Shown here piece by piece: positions 16,758 to 24,858 of a stretch of DNA of 55,892 nucleotides; the stretch's first letter is position 1; each line of letters starts with the position of its first letter. The position numbers and the translations under genes were made by a program. Location: contig DATAXP010000027.1 in assembly GCA_036272935.1 (NCBI GenBank), positions 1 through 55,892 on the forward strand. Reading direction: 5' to 3'. The notes beneath the pieces were generated by a model. It ran no database searches and had not been told where the DNA came from. It saw only the letters and a list, made by a program, of their open reading frames with translations. Origin of the DNA: DATAXP01 sp036272935 (GTDB lineage: Bacteria > Planctomycetota > Planctomycetia > Pirellulales > PNKZ01).

Positions 16758-17594
16758 ATGTACTACCTCGACCCGCACATCCACATGGTCTCGCGCGTCA
16801 CCGACGACTACGAGACGTTGGCCAAGATGGGTTGCGTCGCCGTCAGCGAGCCTGCGTTCTGGGCCGGATTCGATCGCGGCAGCGTCGACGGATTCCGCGA
16901 TTACTTCCGCCAGCTCACCGAGTTCGAACCCAAGCGCGCCGGCTGGTACGGCATCGGGCACTACACCTGGCTGTGCATCAACGCCAAGGAGTCCGAGAAC
17001 GTTCGCCTCGCCCGCGAAGTGATTGCGATGATTTCCGAATTCCTCGACAAGCCCGGCGTGCTGGGCATCGGCGAGATCGGCCTAAATAAGAACACCAAGA
17101 ACGAAGCGACCGTCTTCCTCGAACACCTCGACCTGGCGGCGAAGACCGGCGAGCAGATCCTGATCCACACCCCGCACCTTGAGGACAAGTACAAAGGCAC
17201 CCGGATGATTCTCGACATGCTTACCGGCGATGCTCGCTTGGAGCGCAACCGAGTGCTGGTCGATCACGTCGAGGAGCATACGATCCGCCCGGTGCTCGAC
17301 GCGGGCTTCTGGGCCGGCATGACGCTGTATCCAGTGAGCAAGTGCACGCCGCAGCGCGCCTGCGATATGGTCGAGCAGTACGGTCCCGAGCGGCTGCTGG
17401 TCAACAGTGCCGGCGACTGGGGGCCTTCGAAGCCGACCGCGGTCCCCGATTTCATCTTGCAGATGCGGCTGCGCGGTCATCCCGAGTCGCTGATCCGCCG
17501 CGTGGTGTACGAGAACCCGATCGAGTTCTTCAGCCAAAGCCGCGGCTTCCAGTTCACGCCGCCGGACGTTGAGTGCGAACTGCCGAGCAAGTAA
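16758..17594 (+). CDS. TatD-family metal-dependent hydrolase (EboB-like)
   Basis: A 278-residue TIM-barrel amidohydrolase-type enzyme. The N-terminal DPHIHM supplies the first two metal-binding His residues. GIGEIGLN supplies the Glu, LIHTPH another His pair, VDHVEEHT the next His, and VNSAGDWGPS the late Asp. Starting YYLDPHIHMVSR with AVSEPAFWAGF soon after, it resembles the EboB group associated with eustigmatophyte/bacterial operon genes more than DNase-type TatD, but no other ebo gene is nearby. Substrate unknown; the EboB link is from memory of the family and not verified. Confidence 0.8.
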   Translation: MYYLDPHIHMVSRVTDDYETLAKMGCVAVSEPAFWAGFDRGSVDGFRDYFRQLTEFEPKRAGWYGIGHYTWLCINAKESENVRLAREVIAMISEFLDKPGVLGIGEIGLNKNTKNEATVFLEHLDLAAKTGEQILIHTPHLEDKYKGTRMILDMLTGDARLERNRVLVDHVEEHTIRPVLDAGFWAGMTLYPVSKCTPQRACDMVEQYGPERLLVNSAGDWGPSKPTAVPDFILQMRLRGHPESLIRRVVYENPIEFFSQSRGFQFTPPDVECELPSK

Positions 17595-17752
17595 CCAGAC
17601 TAGCGCGATCTGCTAGCAACGCTGTCGCTCGTCGCTTCCCGGCGCGCGTATGCCGAACGGCAGTTGACCTTGCGCGGCGAAGTTTCTTACCATCCCGCCC
17701 TACCAACCGGGGCGTATTGGCAAGCGGGCGTTCGTAACGAAGGATCGCGACC

Positions 17753-19426
17753 ATGGATGGTCGACCGCGCTGCTACCGCGAGTGGGAATTCTGGATCTCG
17801 GTTGCCCTTACGGCGATCATCTTTGTTTCGCGGATCAACGACATTCCTTTGCACGGCGAGGAGACGCGTCGCGGCTTGATCGCCCACGAGATGGTCGAGA
17901 CCGGCGACTGGATCGTGCCGCGGCAGCAAGGCTTGCCCGCGCTGTTCCGCCCGCCGCTGCACAACTGGGCGATCGCACTGGCCGCCTGGCTGCACGGCCG
18001 ATACGACGAATTTGCCGTGCGGCTGCCGAGCGTCGCGGCCATCGTGCTGGTCGTGGGGATCGTTTACTGCTTCGGTCGCAGGTTTCTGTCGCGCTTAGCC
18101 GCTCTGGCCGCTGCGTTGTGCATGGCGACGATGCTGCACGTGCTGCAATATGGTTGGCTGGGTGAGACCGAAGCGTTCTACGTGTTGGTCGTCTCGGGCT
18201 CGATGCTCGCTTGGCGGATGCTCGACACCAGCGATCGACCGAAATGGATGGCCTGGTGCGCCGGCTATGCGCTGGCTGCGGCGGGCATGCTCACCAAAGG
18301 ACCGCAATCGCCGATGCTGTTCGTCGGTGGCGTGGGATTGTTCCTGCTGATTGAGCGTCGCTGGCGCGAGCTGTTCACCTGGCAACACGCTGCCGGGATC
18401 GCAACATTCGTCGGATTGTACGCGGCGTGGGCGGTGCCGTTTTACCTGCGCGTCGGTCCCGAGTGTTCGTGGGCCATGCTCACCGCCGACGTGAATGCGC
18501 GTTTCGCCGACAAGGGCCCCTGGAATTTCTTCCGGCATCTGCTGCTGTATCCGGTCGAGATTGCGCTGTGCATTCTCCCCTGGGGCTTGCTGCTGCTCGC
18601 GTTCGCGCGGCGCAGCGTGCGCAGCCTCGAAGGCATGGTGCGGACCGAGGCACTGTTCCTGGCTTGTTGCGTGCTGATCGGATTCGCGTCGTGCTGGGTG
18701 GTGCCCGGGGCGCGCAATCGCTACTTCGCGCCCGTGCATCCGTGCCTGGCCTTGCTGGTGGGCCTGGCGGTCGATCGGCTCGCGGTTGAGCATGCGGCAC
18801 GGCAACTGTTTTGGAGACTTTTATTTCTGCCGGCGCTGGTGTTCATCGCCGTGATGAGTACCTGGGCCGTCGGCGCCACACTGCTCGGCTACAGTGCCAA
18901 GGTGGGTAGCCAGCCTCCGTTGTTCGCCGCTTGCTACGGCGCCGCGGCATTGCTGGCGGCAGCGATGATCTGGCGGGTGGCCAAGAGTGACGATTCGCTT
19001 CGTCGCGGCGTGGCAATGCTTGCCGTGGCCATGTTCTTCGCACTCACGTATACCGGCGGGATCATCAACACGTTCGCGGCGGTGCGCCGATCGATGGCCG
19101 ACGAGGTCGCCCAGCTGCGCAACAAGATTCCCGCTGGCACGTGCCTGGTCAGCATTGGCGAGGTGGTCCATAACTTCGCATTCTACTATGGGGCAACAAT
19201 TCCGGAATTCATCGACGAGGCATCGGCGATGAACGATCCAGACTGGACCTACTTCTGCATCAACGACGGTCCTCAGCGCGCAAAGTGCGACTTCCCGTAC
19301 ACCGTCGTCGGCCGGGTCCCTTGCGACCCCAACAGCGACATCGACACGCGGTATTATGTGCTTGTTGGTCGCCGCGAGCCGCACGAGTTTGCCTCGAAGG
19401 CCGGCCAGGCCAGGTCGCCGCGCTAG
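17753..19426 (+). CDS. Glycosyltransferase family 39-type integral membrane protein (ArnT/PMT-like)
   Basis: A 557-residue polytopic inner-membrane protein with about 11-12 hydrophobic helices. The first periplasmic loop carries the family signature: HGEETRRGLIAHEMVETGDW, which matches the acidic catalytic-loop pattern of lipid-linked-sugar transferases such as ArnT. A soluble C-terminal segment (about 450-557) follows. Such enzymes move a sugar from a polyprenyl phosphate carrier to lipid A, protein or glycan; the acceptor cannot be told. AAGGA lies 8 bases before the ATG. The following hydrolase gene starts 8 bases after the stop. Confidence 0.85.
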   Translation: MDGRPRCYREWEFWISVALTAIIFVSRINDIPLHGEETRRGLIAHEMVETGDWIVPRQQGLPALFRPPLHNWAIALAAWLHGRYDEFAVRLPSVAAIVLVVGIVYCFGRRFLSRLAALAAALCMATMLHVLQYGWLGETEAFYVLVVSGSMLAWRMLDTSDRPKWMAWCAGYALAAAGMLTKGPQSPMLFVGGVGLFLLIERRWRELFTWQHAAGIATFVGLYAAWAVPFYLRVGPECSWAMLTADVNARFADKGPWNFFRHLLLYPVEIALCILPWGLLLLAFARRSVRSLEGMVRTEALFLACCVLIGFASCWVVPGARNRYFAPVHPCLALLVGLAVDRLAVEHAARQLFWRLLFLPALVFIAVMSTWAVGATLLGYSAKVGSQPPLFAACYGAAALLAAAMIWRVAKSDDSLRRGVAMLAVAMFFALTYTGGIINTFAAVRRSMADEVAQLRNKIPAGTCLVSIGEVVHNFAFYYGATIPEFIDEASAMNDPDWTYFCINDGPQRAKCDFPYTVVGRVPCDPNSDIDTRYYVLVGRREPHEFASKAGQARSPR

Positions 19427-19433
19427 TTGCGCG

Positions 19434-20306
19434 ATGTTTATGCTCGTCGAACTTGTCGAAACCAAGGCCCGCGATGGGGTGCATCTGCACGGGGCGTATG
19501 CGCTGGCCGAGGAGCAGGCGGCGCGGCACTCTGCAATCGATGCCGCACTGCTGATCCACGGAACCGGGTCGAATTTTTACGCTTCGTCGCTGACGAATGC
19601 GCTAGTTCCGCGGCTGCGCGCGGCCGGCATCGCCACGCTTGCCGTGAACACCCGCGGCCACGACCTGATCAGCGCCGCCCGCGGAGCCGAAGGGCGCCGC
19701 GTGCTGGGGGCCGCCTACGAAGCGCTCGACGATTGCCGACACGACCTGGCGGCATGGATCGATTTTCTGGTGGCGCGAGGCCACGGCCGCATCGCGCTCG
19801 TGGGACACAGTCTCGGCGGCTTCAAGGCGCTCTACGCGCAGGCGCTTGAACCGCATCCGGCGGTGGCTGCCATTGCGGCGCTGTCCGCACCGCGCGCATC
19901 GCATCAACGGTTTGCTGACGCTCTGCGCGGCGCCGGGTTCCGCAAGGAATACGAACGCGCCGCCGAGCTGGTCGCAGCCGGCCAGGGGCAAACGCTGCTC
20001 GAAGTGCGCTATCCGGTGCCGTACTTCGTCACCGCCGCAGGCTACGTCAATAAATATGGCCCGGAAGATCGCTACGACATGATGAAGTTTGTCGACCGGC
20101 TGCGCTGTCCGACGCTATTCACCTACGGCACCCAGGAACTTACCGGCCTGGCGTTTGCCGGAGTGCCCGAGGCGCTCGAAGAAGTGGCCGCCCGGCACGT
20201 GAACCTGCGTGTGGTGGTGATCGCCGGGGCCGATCATCTGTATTCGTTCACGGTTCCGGAGCTGTGGCACCACCTGCAAGCGTGGCTGAAAACGCTTGCC
20301 GAGTGA
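19434..20306 (+). CDS. Alpha/beta-hydrolase fold protein
   Basis: A 290-residue cytosolic serine-hydrolase-like protein. The oxyanion region IHGTGSNFYA is at about 41-50, the nucleophile elbow GHSLGG puts Ser at 126, and a C-terminal GADHLYSF provides the likely catalytic His. The acid is probably in FTYGTQELTG or just after. The domain has a small cap between the nucleophile and the C-terminal strand (YGPEDRYDMMKFVDRLRCP). ATG 19434 was taken because it follows the glycosyltransferase stop by 8 bases; ATG 19440 is an alternative. Substrate unknown; co-transcription with the glycosyltransferase is likely. Confidence 0.82.
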   Translation: MFMLVELVETKARDGVHLHGAYALAEEQAARHSAIDAALLIHGTGSNFYASSLTNALVPRLRAAGIATLAVNTRGHDLISAARGAEGRRVLGAAYEALDDCRHDLAAWIDFLVARGHGRIALVGHSLGGFKALYAQALEPHPAVAAIAALSAPRASHQRFADALRGAGFRKEYERAAELVAAGQGQTLLEVRYPVPYFVTAAGYVNKYGPEDRYDMMKFVDRLRCPTLFTYGTQELTGLAFAGVPEALEEVAARHVNLRVVVIAGADHLYSFTVPELWHHLQAWLKTLAE

Positions 20307-20340
20307 CGGATGGTCCGGTATTCGGGGTGATGGACAGAAT

Positions 20341-20426
20341 TGTGGGAGGCGAATCCTTTCGCGGAAGGCGTACGAACCGGCGTCCCATGGGGTTACTTCC
20401 GTCGGCGAAAGGATTCGCCTCCCACA
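20341..20426. repeat. 22-bp perfect inverted repeat with 42-base loop
   Basis: The 22 bases 20341-20362 (beginning TGTGGGAGGCGAATCC) are the exact reverse complement of 20405-20426. The loop adds a smaller GGAAG/CTTCC pairing, extending the structure. It lies between the alpha/beta hydrolase and aldehyde dehydrogenase genes with no coding capacity and no T-run, so it looks like a dispersed miniature element rather than a terminator. Confidence 0.85.
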
Positions 20427-20570
20427 GACGAGAACTTCGCCATCGTGAAAAATTGAACAGCTCTGCGGGCGACGTCGTGTTGGTAGCCATTGCCATGGCG
20501 TGGCGATAGAATTACTGGTCGCCGGCAAGCCCGTCATGCAATCGCAACCCACTTCCCCGGAGGGAATCTC

Positions 20571-22043
20571 ATGGCCACCGCCACCAAGAGTCTCAAGACG
20601 CCCAAGATCCGTCACACCGAGTGTTTCATCGACGGCAAATGGGTTCCCAGCGAAAGCGGCAAGACGTTCGACACCATCAACCCGGCGACCGAAGAAGTGA
20701 TCGCCCAGGTGGCCGAAGGGGACAAGGCCGATATCGACAAGGCGGTGGCTGCGGCACGCGAGACGTTCGAGGACAGCGATTGGAGCCGGATGGATGCCCG
20801 TGATCGTGGCCGGTTGATGAACAAGCTGGCCGACTTGCTGGAAGAAGAGATGGACGAGCTGGCGGCGCTCGAATCGCTCGACAACGGCAAGCCGATCCGC
20901 GACGCCCGCGCCGGCGACGTGCCGATGACGATCGACTGCCTGCGGTACTACGCCGGCTTTGCCGACAAGATTCACGGCCAAACCATTCCGGTCCGCGGCA
21001 ACTATTTCACCTACACGCGGCGCGAGCCGGTGGGGGTCGTCGGGCAGATCATCCCGTGGAACTTTCCGATGCTGATGGTCGCCTGGAAATGGGGACCGGC
21101 CTTGGCCACCGGCTGCACGATCGTGATGAAGCCGGCCGAGCAGACGCCGCTCACCTGCCTGCGGATGGCCCGGCTGGCGCAGAAGGCGGGCTTTCCCGAT
21201 GGCGTGATCAACGTGGTGCCGGGCTACGGTCCTACGGCCGGGGCGGCGCTGGTGAAGCATCCCGAGGTCGACAAGATCGCCTTCACCGGCTCGACCGAGG
21301 TGGCGCACATTATCATGCGCGACGCCGCGGCGACCTTGAAGCGCTGCACGTTCGAGCTGGGTGGCAAGAGCCCGAACATCGTGTTTGCCGATGCCGATCT
21401 GGATGCGGCGGCGGTCGGTTCGCACTTCGGCCTGTACTTCAACCAAGGGCAATGCTGCTGCGCCGGCAGCCGGCTGTTCGTCGAGGACAAGGTTTACGAC
21501 AAGTTCGTCGACAAGCTGGCCGCGATGAACAAGAAGACCAAGCTCGGCCCGGGGCTCGATCCCGAAACCGAGCAGGGTCCACAGGTCGACCAGGCGCAGT
21601 TCGACAAGATCATGCACTACATCGGCGTGGGCACCAAGGAAGGCGCCAAGTGCGTCACCGGCGGTAAGCGCTGGGGCGACCGCGGCTACTTCGTCGAGCC
21701 GACGCTATTCACCGACGTGAAGGACAACATGACGATCGCCAAGGAAGAAATCTTTGGACCGGTCCTGTCGGTGCTGCGGTTCAAGGAGGTCGACGAAATC
21801 GTGAAGCGGGCCAATGCCACGAACTACGGCCTGGCCGCTGCCGTGTGGACCCGCGACGTCGCCAAGGCGCATCACCTGGCCGCCAAGATCAAGGCCGGCA
21901 CCGTGTGGGTGAACTGCTACGACGTGTTCGACGCCGCCGCGCCGTTCGGCGGCTACAAGATGTCGGGCATGGGCCGCGAGCTAGGCGAAAAAGGCCTCGA
22001 CGCCTACACCGAGACGAAGACGGTCACAGTGAGTTTGACGTAA
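20571..22043 (+). CDS. NAD-dependent aldehyde dehydrogenase (ALDH1/2-like)
   Basis: A 490-residue cytosolic enzyme oxidising aldehydes to carboxylic acids. The Rossmann domain has PWNFP with Asn164, FTGSTEVA near 238-245 and ELGGKSPNI with the general base Glu262. The catalytic Cys is the middle of three in NQGQCCCAG (Cys296), as in ALDH2. EIFGPVLSV and the C-terminal FGGYKMSGMGRELG complete the family pattern. GGAGGG lies 6 bases upstream of the ATG at 20571, and the frame upstream of it (to 20490) is not part of the gene. It seems to be a single-gene unit between two repeat regions. Substrate unknown. Confidence 0.93.
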   Translation: MATATKSLKTPKIRHTECFIDGKWVPSESGKTFDTINPATEEVIAQVAEGDKADIDKAVAAARETFEDSDWSRMDARDRGRLMNKLADLLEEEMDELAALESLDNGKPIRDARAGDVPMTIDCLRYYAGFADKIHGQTIPVRGNYFTYTRREPVGVVGQIIPWNFPMLMVAWKWGPALATGCTIVMKPAEQTPLTCLRMARLAQKAGFPDGVINVVPGYGPTAGAALVKHPEVDKIAFTGSTEVAHIIMRDAAATLKRCTFELGGKSPNIVFADADLDAAAVGSHFGLYFNQGQCCCAGSRLFVEDKVYDKFVDKLAAMNKKTKLGPGLDPETEQGPQVDQAQFDKIMHYIGVGTKEGAKCVTGGKRWGDRGYFVEPTLFTDVKDNMTIAKEEIFGPVLSVLRFKEVDEIVKRANATNYGLAAAVWTRDVAKAHHLAAKIKAGTVWVNCYDVFDAAAPFGGYKMSGMGRELGEKGLDAYTETKTVTVSLT

Positions 22044-22052
22044 TTTTCAAAA

Positions 22053-22174
22053 CCCTCTCCCATTGGGAGAGGGTCGCCGCCGCGGCGACCGGGTGAGGGA
22101 GAAGCGGGTACTCGGCATCGATGCCGCTTCGCCCTCATCCGGCCTTCGGCCACCTTCTCCCGGAGGGAGAAGGG
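22053..22174. repeat. Composite REP element (CCCTCTCCC type plus CCCTCATCCGG type)
   Basis: First half: CCCTCTCCC/GGGAGAGGG hairpin at 22053-22073, then GTCGCC/GGCGAC hairpin and GGGTGAGGG. Second half: CGCCCTCATCCGGCC, GGCC-containing hairpin, and CTTCTCCC/GGGAGAAG hairpin ending near 22174. The middle holds GGCATCGATGCC. The same composite occurs in opposite orientation at 33149-33273. It starts 10 bases after the aldehyde dehydrogenase stop and abuts the end of the DUF559 gene. Confidence 0.85.
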
Positions 22175-22179
22175 CTTGT

Positions 22180-22536
22180 TTAGCGTCTGCACGCGCGCAG
22201 GATCGCTTCAAGCACTTCGTCTATGTCCGCAATCACATCGTCGTTCGCGATGCGCAAGAGGCGTATGCCCGCATCATGGAAATATGCGGTTCGCGAGTTG
22301 TCGTATCGTGCGCGACCGATGTGGCTGTCGCCATCGAGTTCGATCACCAGTTGGAATTCGTGGCAGTAGAAATCGGCGATGAAAGGGCCAATCGTATGCT
22401 GACGCCGAAACTTCAGCCCCGCGAGTTGGCCGTCGCGCAATCGACTCCAAAGCAGCCGCTCCGGCACAGTCGCATCGCGTCGCAAATGTCGAGCACGCTC
22501 AAGCTGCTCCGGCGGCATTGGTCGATGACGCGCCAT
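22180..22536 (-). CDS. DUF559-type endonuclease-like protein
   Basis: A 118-residue protein of the DUF559 family, a PD-(D/E)XK nuclease fold related to very-short-patch repair (Vsr) endonucleases. The N-terminus has PEQLERARHLRRDATVPERL and WSRLRDGQLAGLKFRRQ. The catalytic set is IADFYC (Asp55) and IELDGDSH (Glu67, Asp69), followed by YDNSRTAYF and the terminal LRIANDDVIADIDEVLEAI. The product's activity is not established for this family. The gene sits between REP copies at 22053-22174 and 22559-22610. ATG 22536 was chosen; upstream codons to 22623 read through the REP and are unlikely to be translated. Confidence 0.82.
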   Translation of the reverse strand: MARHRPMPPEQLERARHLRRDATVPERLLWSRLRDGQLAGLKFRRQHTIGPFIADFYCHEFQLVIELDGDSHIGRARYDNSRTAYFHDAGIRLLRIANDDVIADIDEVLEAILRACRR

Positions 22537-22558
22537 GAGATCAAGCGTCCTCAAAAAC

Positions 22559-22610
22559 CCCTCTCCCACCGGGAGAGGGTGCCGCGCAGCGGCGGGTGAG
22601 GGAGAAGCGG
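22559..22610. repeat. REP half-element, CCCTCTCCC type
   Basis: CCCTCTCCC (22559-22567) and GGGAGAGGG (22571-22579) form a hairpin with an ACC loop, followed by GTGCCGC/GCGGC and GGGTGAGGGAGAAGCGG. This is the first half of the composite element at 22053-22174 in the same orientation. It lies just upstream of the DUF559 gene. Confidence 0.8.
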
Positions 22611-22635
22611 CAATAGCGCACAATCGGCCTCACGC

Positions 22636-23208
22636 TTAGGATGCCTTCTTATTGCTCGCCCAATACCTCGCCAGCCGGCGATCCGCCAGAAAGCGGTGAC
22701 CGAAATAAAAGTAAAGAAAGCCTGGAATCAGAAACAGCATCACCCATTGTGGGTCCGACCTGGCACCGTCGATCGCGACTACCATTATTCCTATGCCGCC
22801 GAGGATGAACAGCGTCCCGATAAGAACGCGTGCCCAAGCATGGCCCCGCCAAGTGAACCTGAAGAGCGCCAACTGAAGAACGAAGCGAATCAAGAACATC
22901 AGAATGTCCCAATCGCTGGGACGTCCTTCCAGGAAAAATATCACTGCGTTAAGGCATAGTGTCGTACCGATTGCGAATCCGAAGAACAGGTGGCTGTCGT
23001 GTTGCGTCGCTTCAAAGGCCCGCAACTCGGCAGTCGGAGGAGAGTAAATTGTCGCAAGTGCTTCATCTTCCGCAACAGGAAGTCGGCGCAGAACGCTCAA
23101 GCTTGGCACGTTGACGTTTCGGCCGCATGAACAAGGAAGAACGCCACCGGCGGTGCCCGCAGGTGCGCGGAGTGTCGCACCACATTCGCAGCGCAGCGAA
23201 TATTCCAT
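22636..23208 (-). CDS. Small membrane protein with N-terminal Cys4 zinc-ribbon-like motif
   Basis: A 190-residue protein. The N-terminus has RCECGATL and LPCSCGRN, giving four Cys (7, 9, 26, 28) spaced like a zinc ribbon. About four hydrophobic helices follow (approximately 72-92, 98-118, 126-148, 155-175), including IGTTLCLNAVIFFLEG and VMLFLIPGFLYFYFG, and a basic C-terminus. No family was recognised; the Cys-rich head on a small membrane domain is common among planctomycete hypothetical proteins. No Shine-Dalgarno site was seen at the ATG. The gene lies between two halves of the composite REP. Confidence 0.7.
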   Translation of the reverse strand: MEYSLRCECGATLRAPAGTAGGVLPCSCGRNVNVPSLSVLRRLPVAEDEALATIYSPPTAELRAFEATQHDSHLFFGFAIGTTLCLNAVIFFLEGRPSDWDILMFLIRFVLQLALFRFTWRGHAWARVLIGTLFILGGIGIMVVAIDGARSDPQWVMLFLIPGFLYFYFGHRFLADRRLARYWASNKKAS

Positions 23209-23248
23209 GGCACTTAAGCGCGATCGGAGGCCTCGTCAAGGCATCCAC

Positions 23249-23307
23249 ATCGATGCCGCTTCGCCCTCATCCGGCCTTCGGCCACCTTCTCCCGAAGGGA
23301 GAAGGGC
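23249..23307. repeat. REP half-element, CCCTCATCCGG type
   Basis: ATCGATGCCGCTTCGCCCTC (23249-23268) continues into CCGGCCTTCGGCC and then CTTCTCCC GAA GGGAGAAG, ending near 23307. This is the second half of the composite element at 22053-22174. It lies between the Cys4 membrane protein gene and the Gfo/Idh/MocA gene. Confidence 0.8.
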
Positions 23308-23327
23308 GTGCTCGACACGGCTTTGTG

Positions 23328-24743
23328 CTACAGCGTCCAGCCTTTGCGGATTTCGGGCTTGATGTACTGGTCGGCTTCGGGGCAGCCGACGGCCTTCAGG
23401 TTCTCGGCGTCCCAGTCGATCTTCTTGCCGGTGCGGATGGCGACGTTGCCCAGCAGGACCATCTCGGTCAGCGGGCCGGAGTAGTCGAAGTTCGACATGG
23501 CTGCCGGGCCGCCGCGGATTGCCGCGGCCCATTCCTTTTTCATCCCCAGGTCGTGCTCGCCGTTGCGCGGCAGCGACACCGGCACCGCCGCGGCAGCCGA
23601 GGCCAACTCGGCTGCGTTGTCGCCGAGGAACTTCTGGTCGCCCCCGTAATCGTTCGGCGAGTACATGATTCCCTTCTCGCCGACAAACAGCAGGCCGCTA
23701 TCGACCGGCTTCTCGCCGTGGAACAGCTTCTCGGGAGGCAGCTTCTTGCGGCCCTTCTCCTGCCCTTCGTACCAAGTGAATTTCATCGGGGCCAGATCGC
23801 CGCGCTTGGGGAACTGGTAGGTGACAACGGCCCAGGTGGGGCAAGTTTCGGGATTGATCTCGGCGCTCTTGGCATCGATGCTCTTCGGGGCGCCGAGCTT
23901 CAGGGCCATGAATGCCAGGTTCATCGTGTGGCAGCCCATGTCGCCCAGGGCGCCGGTGCCGAAGTCCCACCAGCCGCGCCAAGTCCAAGGGTGATACGCG
24001 GGATCGTAGGGGCGCTCGGGGGCGGTCCCCAGGAACAAGTCCCAATGCACATTCGGCGGCACGTCGACCTTGGGCAGTTCTTTGAGCGTTTTGCCGTGCA
24101 GAGCAGCGAAGGCAGCGGCGCTGCCCGCCGTGGTTCGCAGCACTGCCTCGCCACCCTGCGGCCAGATGGGGCGATTTGTCCAGACATGCACCTCGCGCAC
24201 AGGGCCAAGCACGCCAGCCTGAATGATCTCGACGCCGCGGCGCAGGCCATCGCTGGCCGTGCCTTGGTTGCCCATCTGCGTGGCGACCTTCATCTTCGCC
24301 GCCGTCTCGCGCATCAGCCGGGCTTCGTACACCGAATGCGTCATCGGCTTCTGGCAATAGACGTGCTTGCCAAGACGCATGGCCATCAGGCTGGCCGGGG
24401 CGTGCGAGTGATCGGCCGTGCTGACGGTGACGGCGTCGATGCCGCTGGCCATCTCGTCGAGCATCTTGCGGTAGTCGTTGAATTTTTTCGCCTTGGGATA
24501 TTTCTCGGCTTTTTTACTGAGCGGCTTATCGTCGCAATCGCAGATGGCCACCACGTCGCCAATTTCGCCGGCGTGATCGCTGTCGCTGCTCCCCTTGCCG
24601 CCGACGCCGATGCACGCGATGCGGATGCGATCGTTAGCAGATTTGCCTTCCTCGGCCTTCACGGTCGAGCCGGCGACCCAGTAGCCGAAACCGGCGAGGG
24701 TGGATTGTTTGAGAAAATCACGGCGAGCATTGCGAGGGGGCAT
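23328..24743 (-). CDS. Tat-exported Gfo/Idh/MocA-family oxidoreductase
   Basis: A 471-residue NAD(P)-dependent dehydrogenase-type protein with a twin-arginine signal (NARRDFLKQSTLAGFGY, Arg7-Arg8). The Rossmann half begins IRIACIGVGGKGSSD and continues VVAICDCDD and AVTVSTADHSHAP. The catalytic Lys motif, normally EKP, is CQKPMTHS. The C-terminal half has the usual alpha/beta substrate domain (NRPIWPQGG; TWRGWWDFGTGALGDMGCH). Exported members of this family are frequent in planctomycetes and are thought to act on sugars or their derivatives; the actual substrate is unknown. It is separated from the Dabb gene by the inverted repeat at 24787-24850. Confidence 0.9.
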   Translation of the reverse strand: MPPRNARRDFLKQSTLAGFGYWVAGSTVKAEEGKSANDRIRIACIGVGGKGSSDSDHAGEIGDVVAICDCDDKPLSKKAEKYPKAKKFNDYRKMLDEMASGIDAVTVSTADHSHAPASLMAMRLGKHVYCQKPMTHSVYEARLMRETAAKMKVATQMGNQGTASDGLRRGVEIIQAGVLGPVREVHVWTNRPIWPQGGEAVLRTTAGSAAAFAALHGKTLKELPKVDVPPNVHWDLFLGTAPERPYDPAYHPWTWRGWWDFGTGALGDMGCHTMNLAFMALKLGAPKSIDAKSAEINPETCPTWAVVTYQFPKRGDLAPMKFTWYEGQEKGRKKLPPEKLFHGEKPVDSGLLFVGEKGIMYSPNDYGGDQKFLGDNAAELASAAAAVPVSLPRNGEHDLGMKKEWAAAIRGGPAAMSNFDYSGPLTEMVLLGNVAIRTGKKIDWDAENLKAVGCPEADQYIKPEIRKGWTL

Positions 24744-24786
24744 GGCGGGGATCTCGGCGGAAGGTTGGTCGAACGTTTGTTAATAG

Positions 24787-24850
24787 CCTCGAGCGCCAGC
24801 GAGGGGTAGCTGGCAAGCAACGTCTTAAAACCCCTCGCTGGCGCTCGGGG
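24787..24850. repeat. 17-bp perfect inverted repeat with 24-base loop
   Basis: CGAGCGCCAGCGAGGGG (24790-24806) is the exact reverse complement of 24831-24847, and flanking bases (AGCC/GGCT side) extend the match with a mismatch. It lies between two minus-strand genes. It may end transcription of the Dabb gene, but no T-run follows, and it looks like a dispersed palindromic element. Confidence 0.8.
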
Positions 24851-24858
24851 CTGGGAAC

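Noticed and set aside
22053..22174. CRISPR-like array
   Set aside because: The repeats are palindromic REP units in different combinations; there are no regular spacers or cas genes.
23127..24809. 560-codon open frame on the plus strand
   Set aside because: It is antisense to the Gfo/Idh/MocA gene, which has clear family motifs and a Tat signal.
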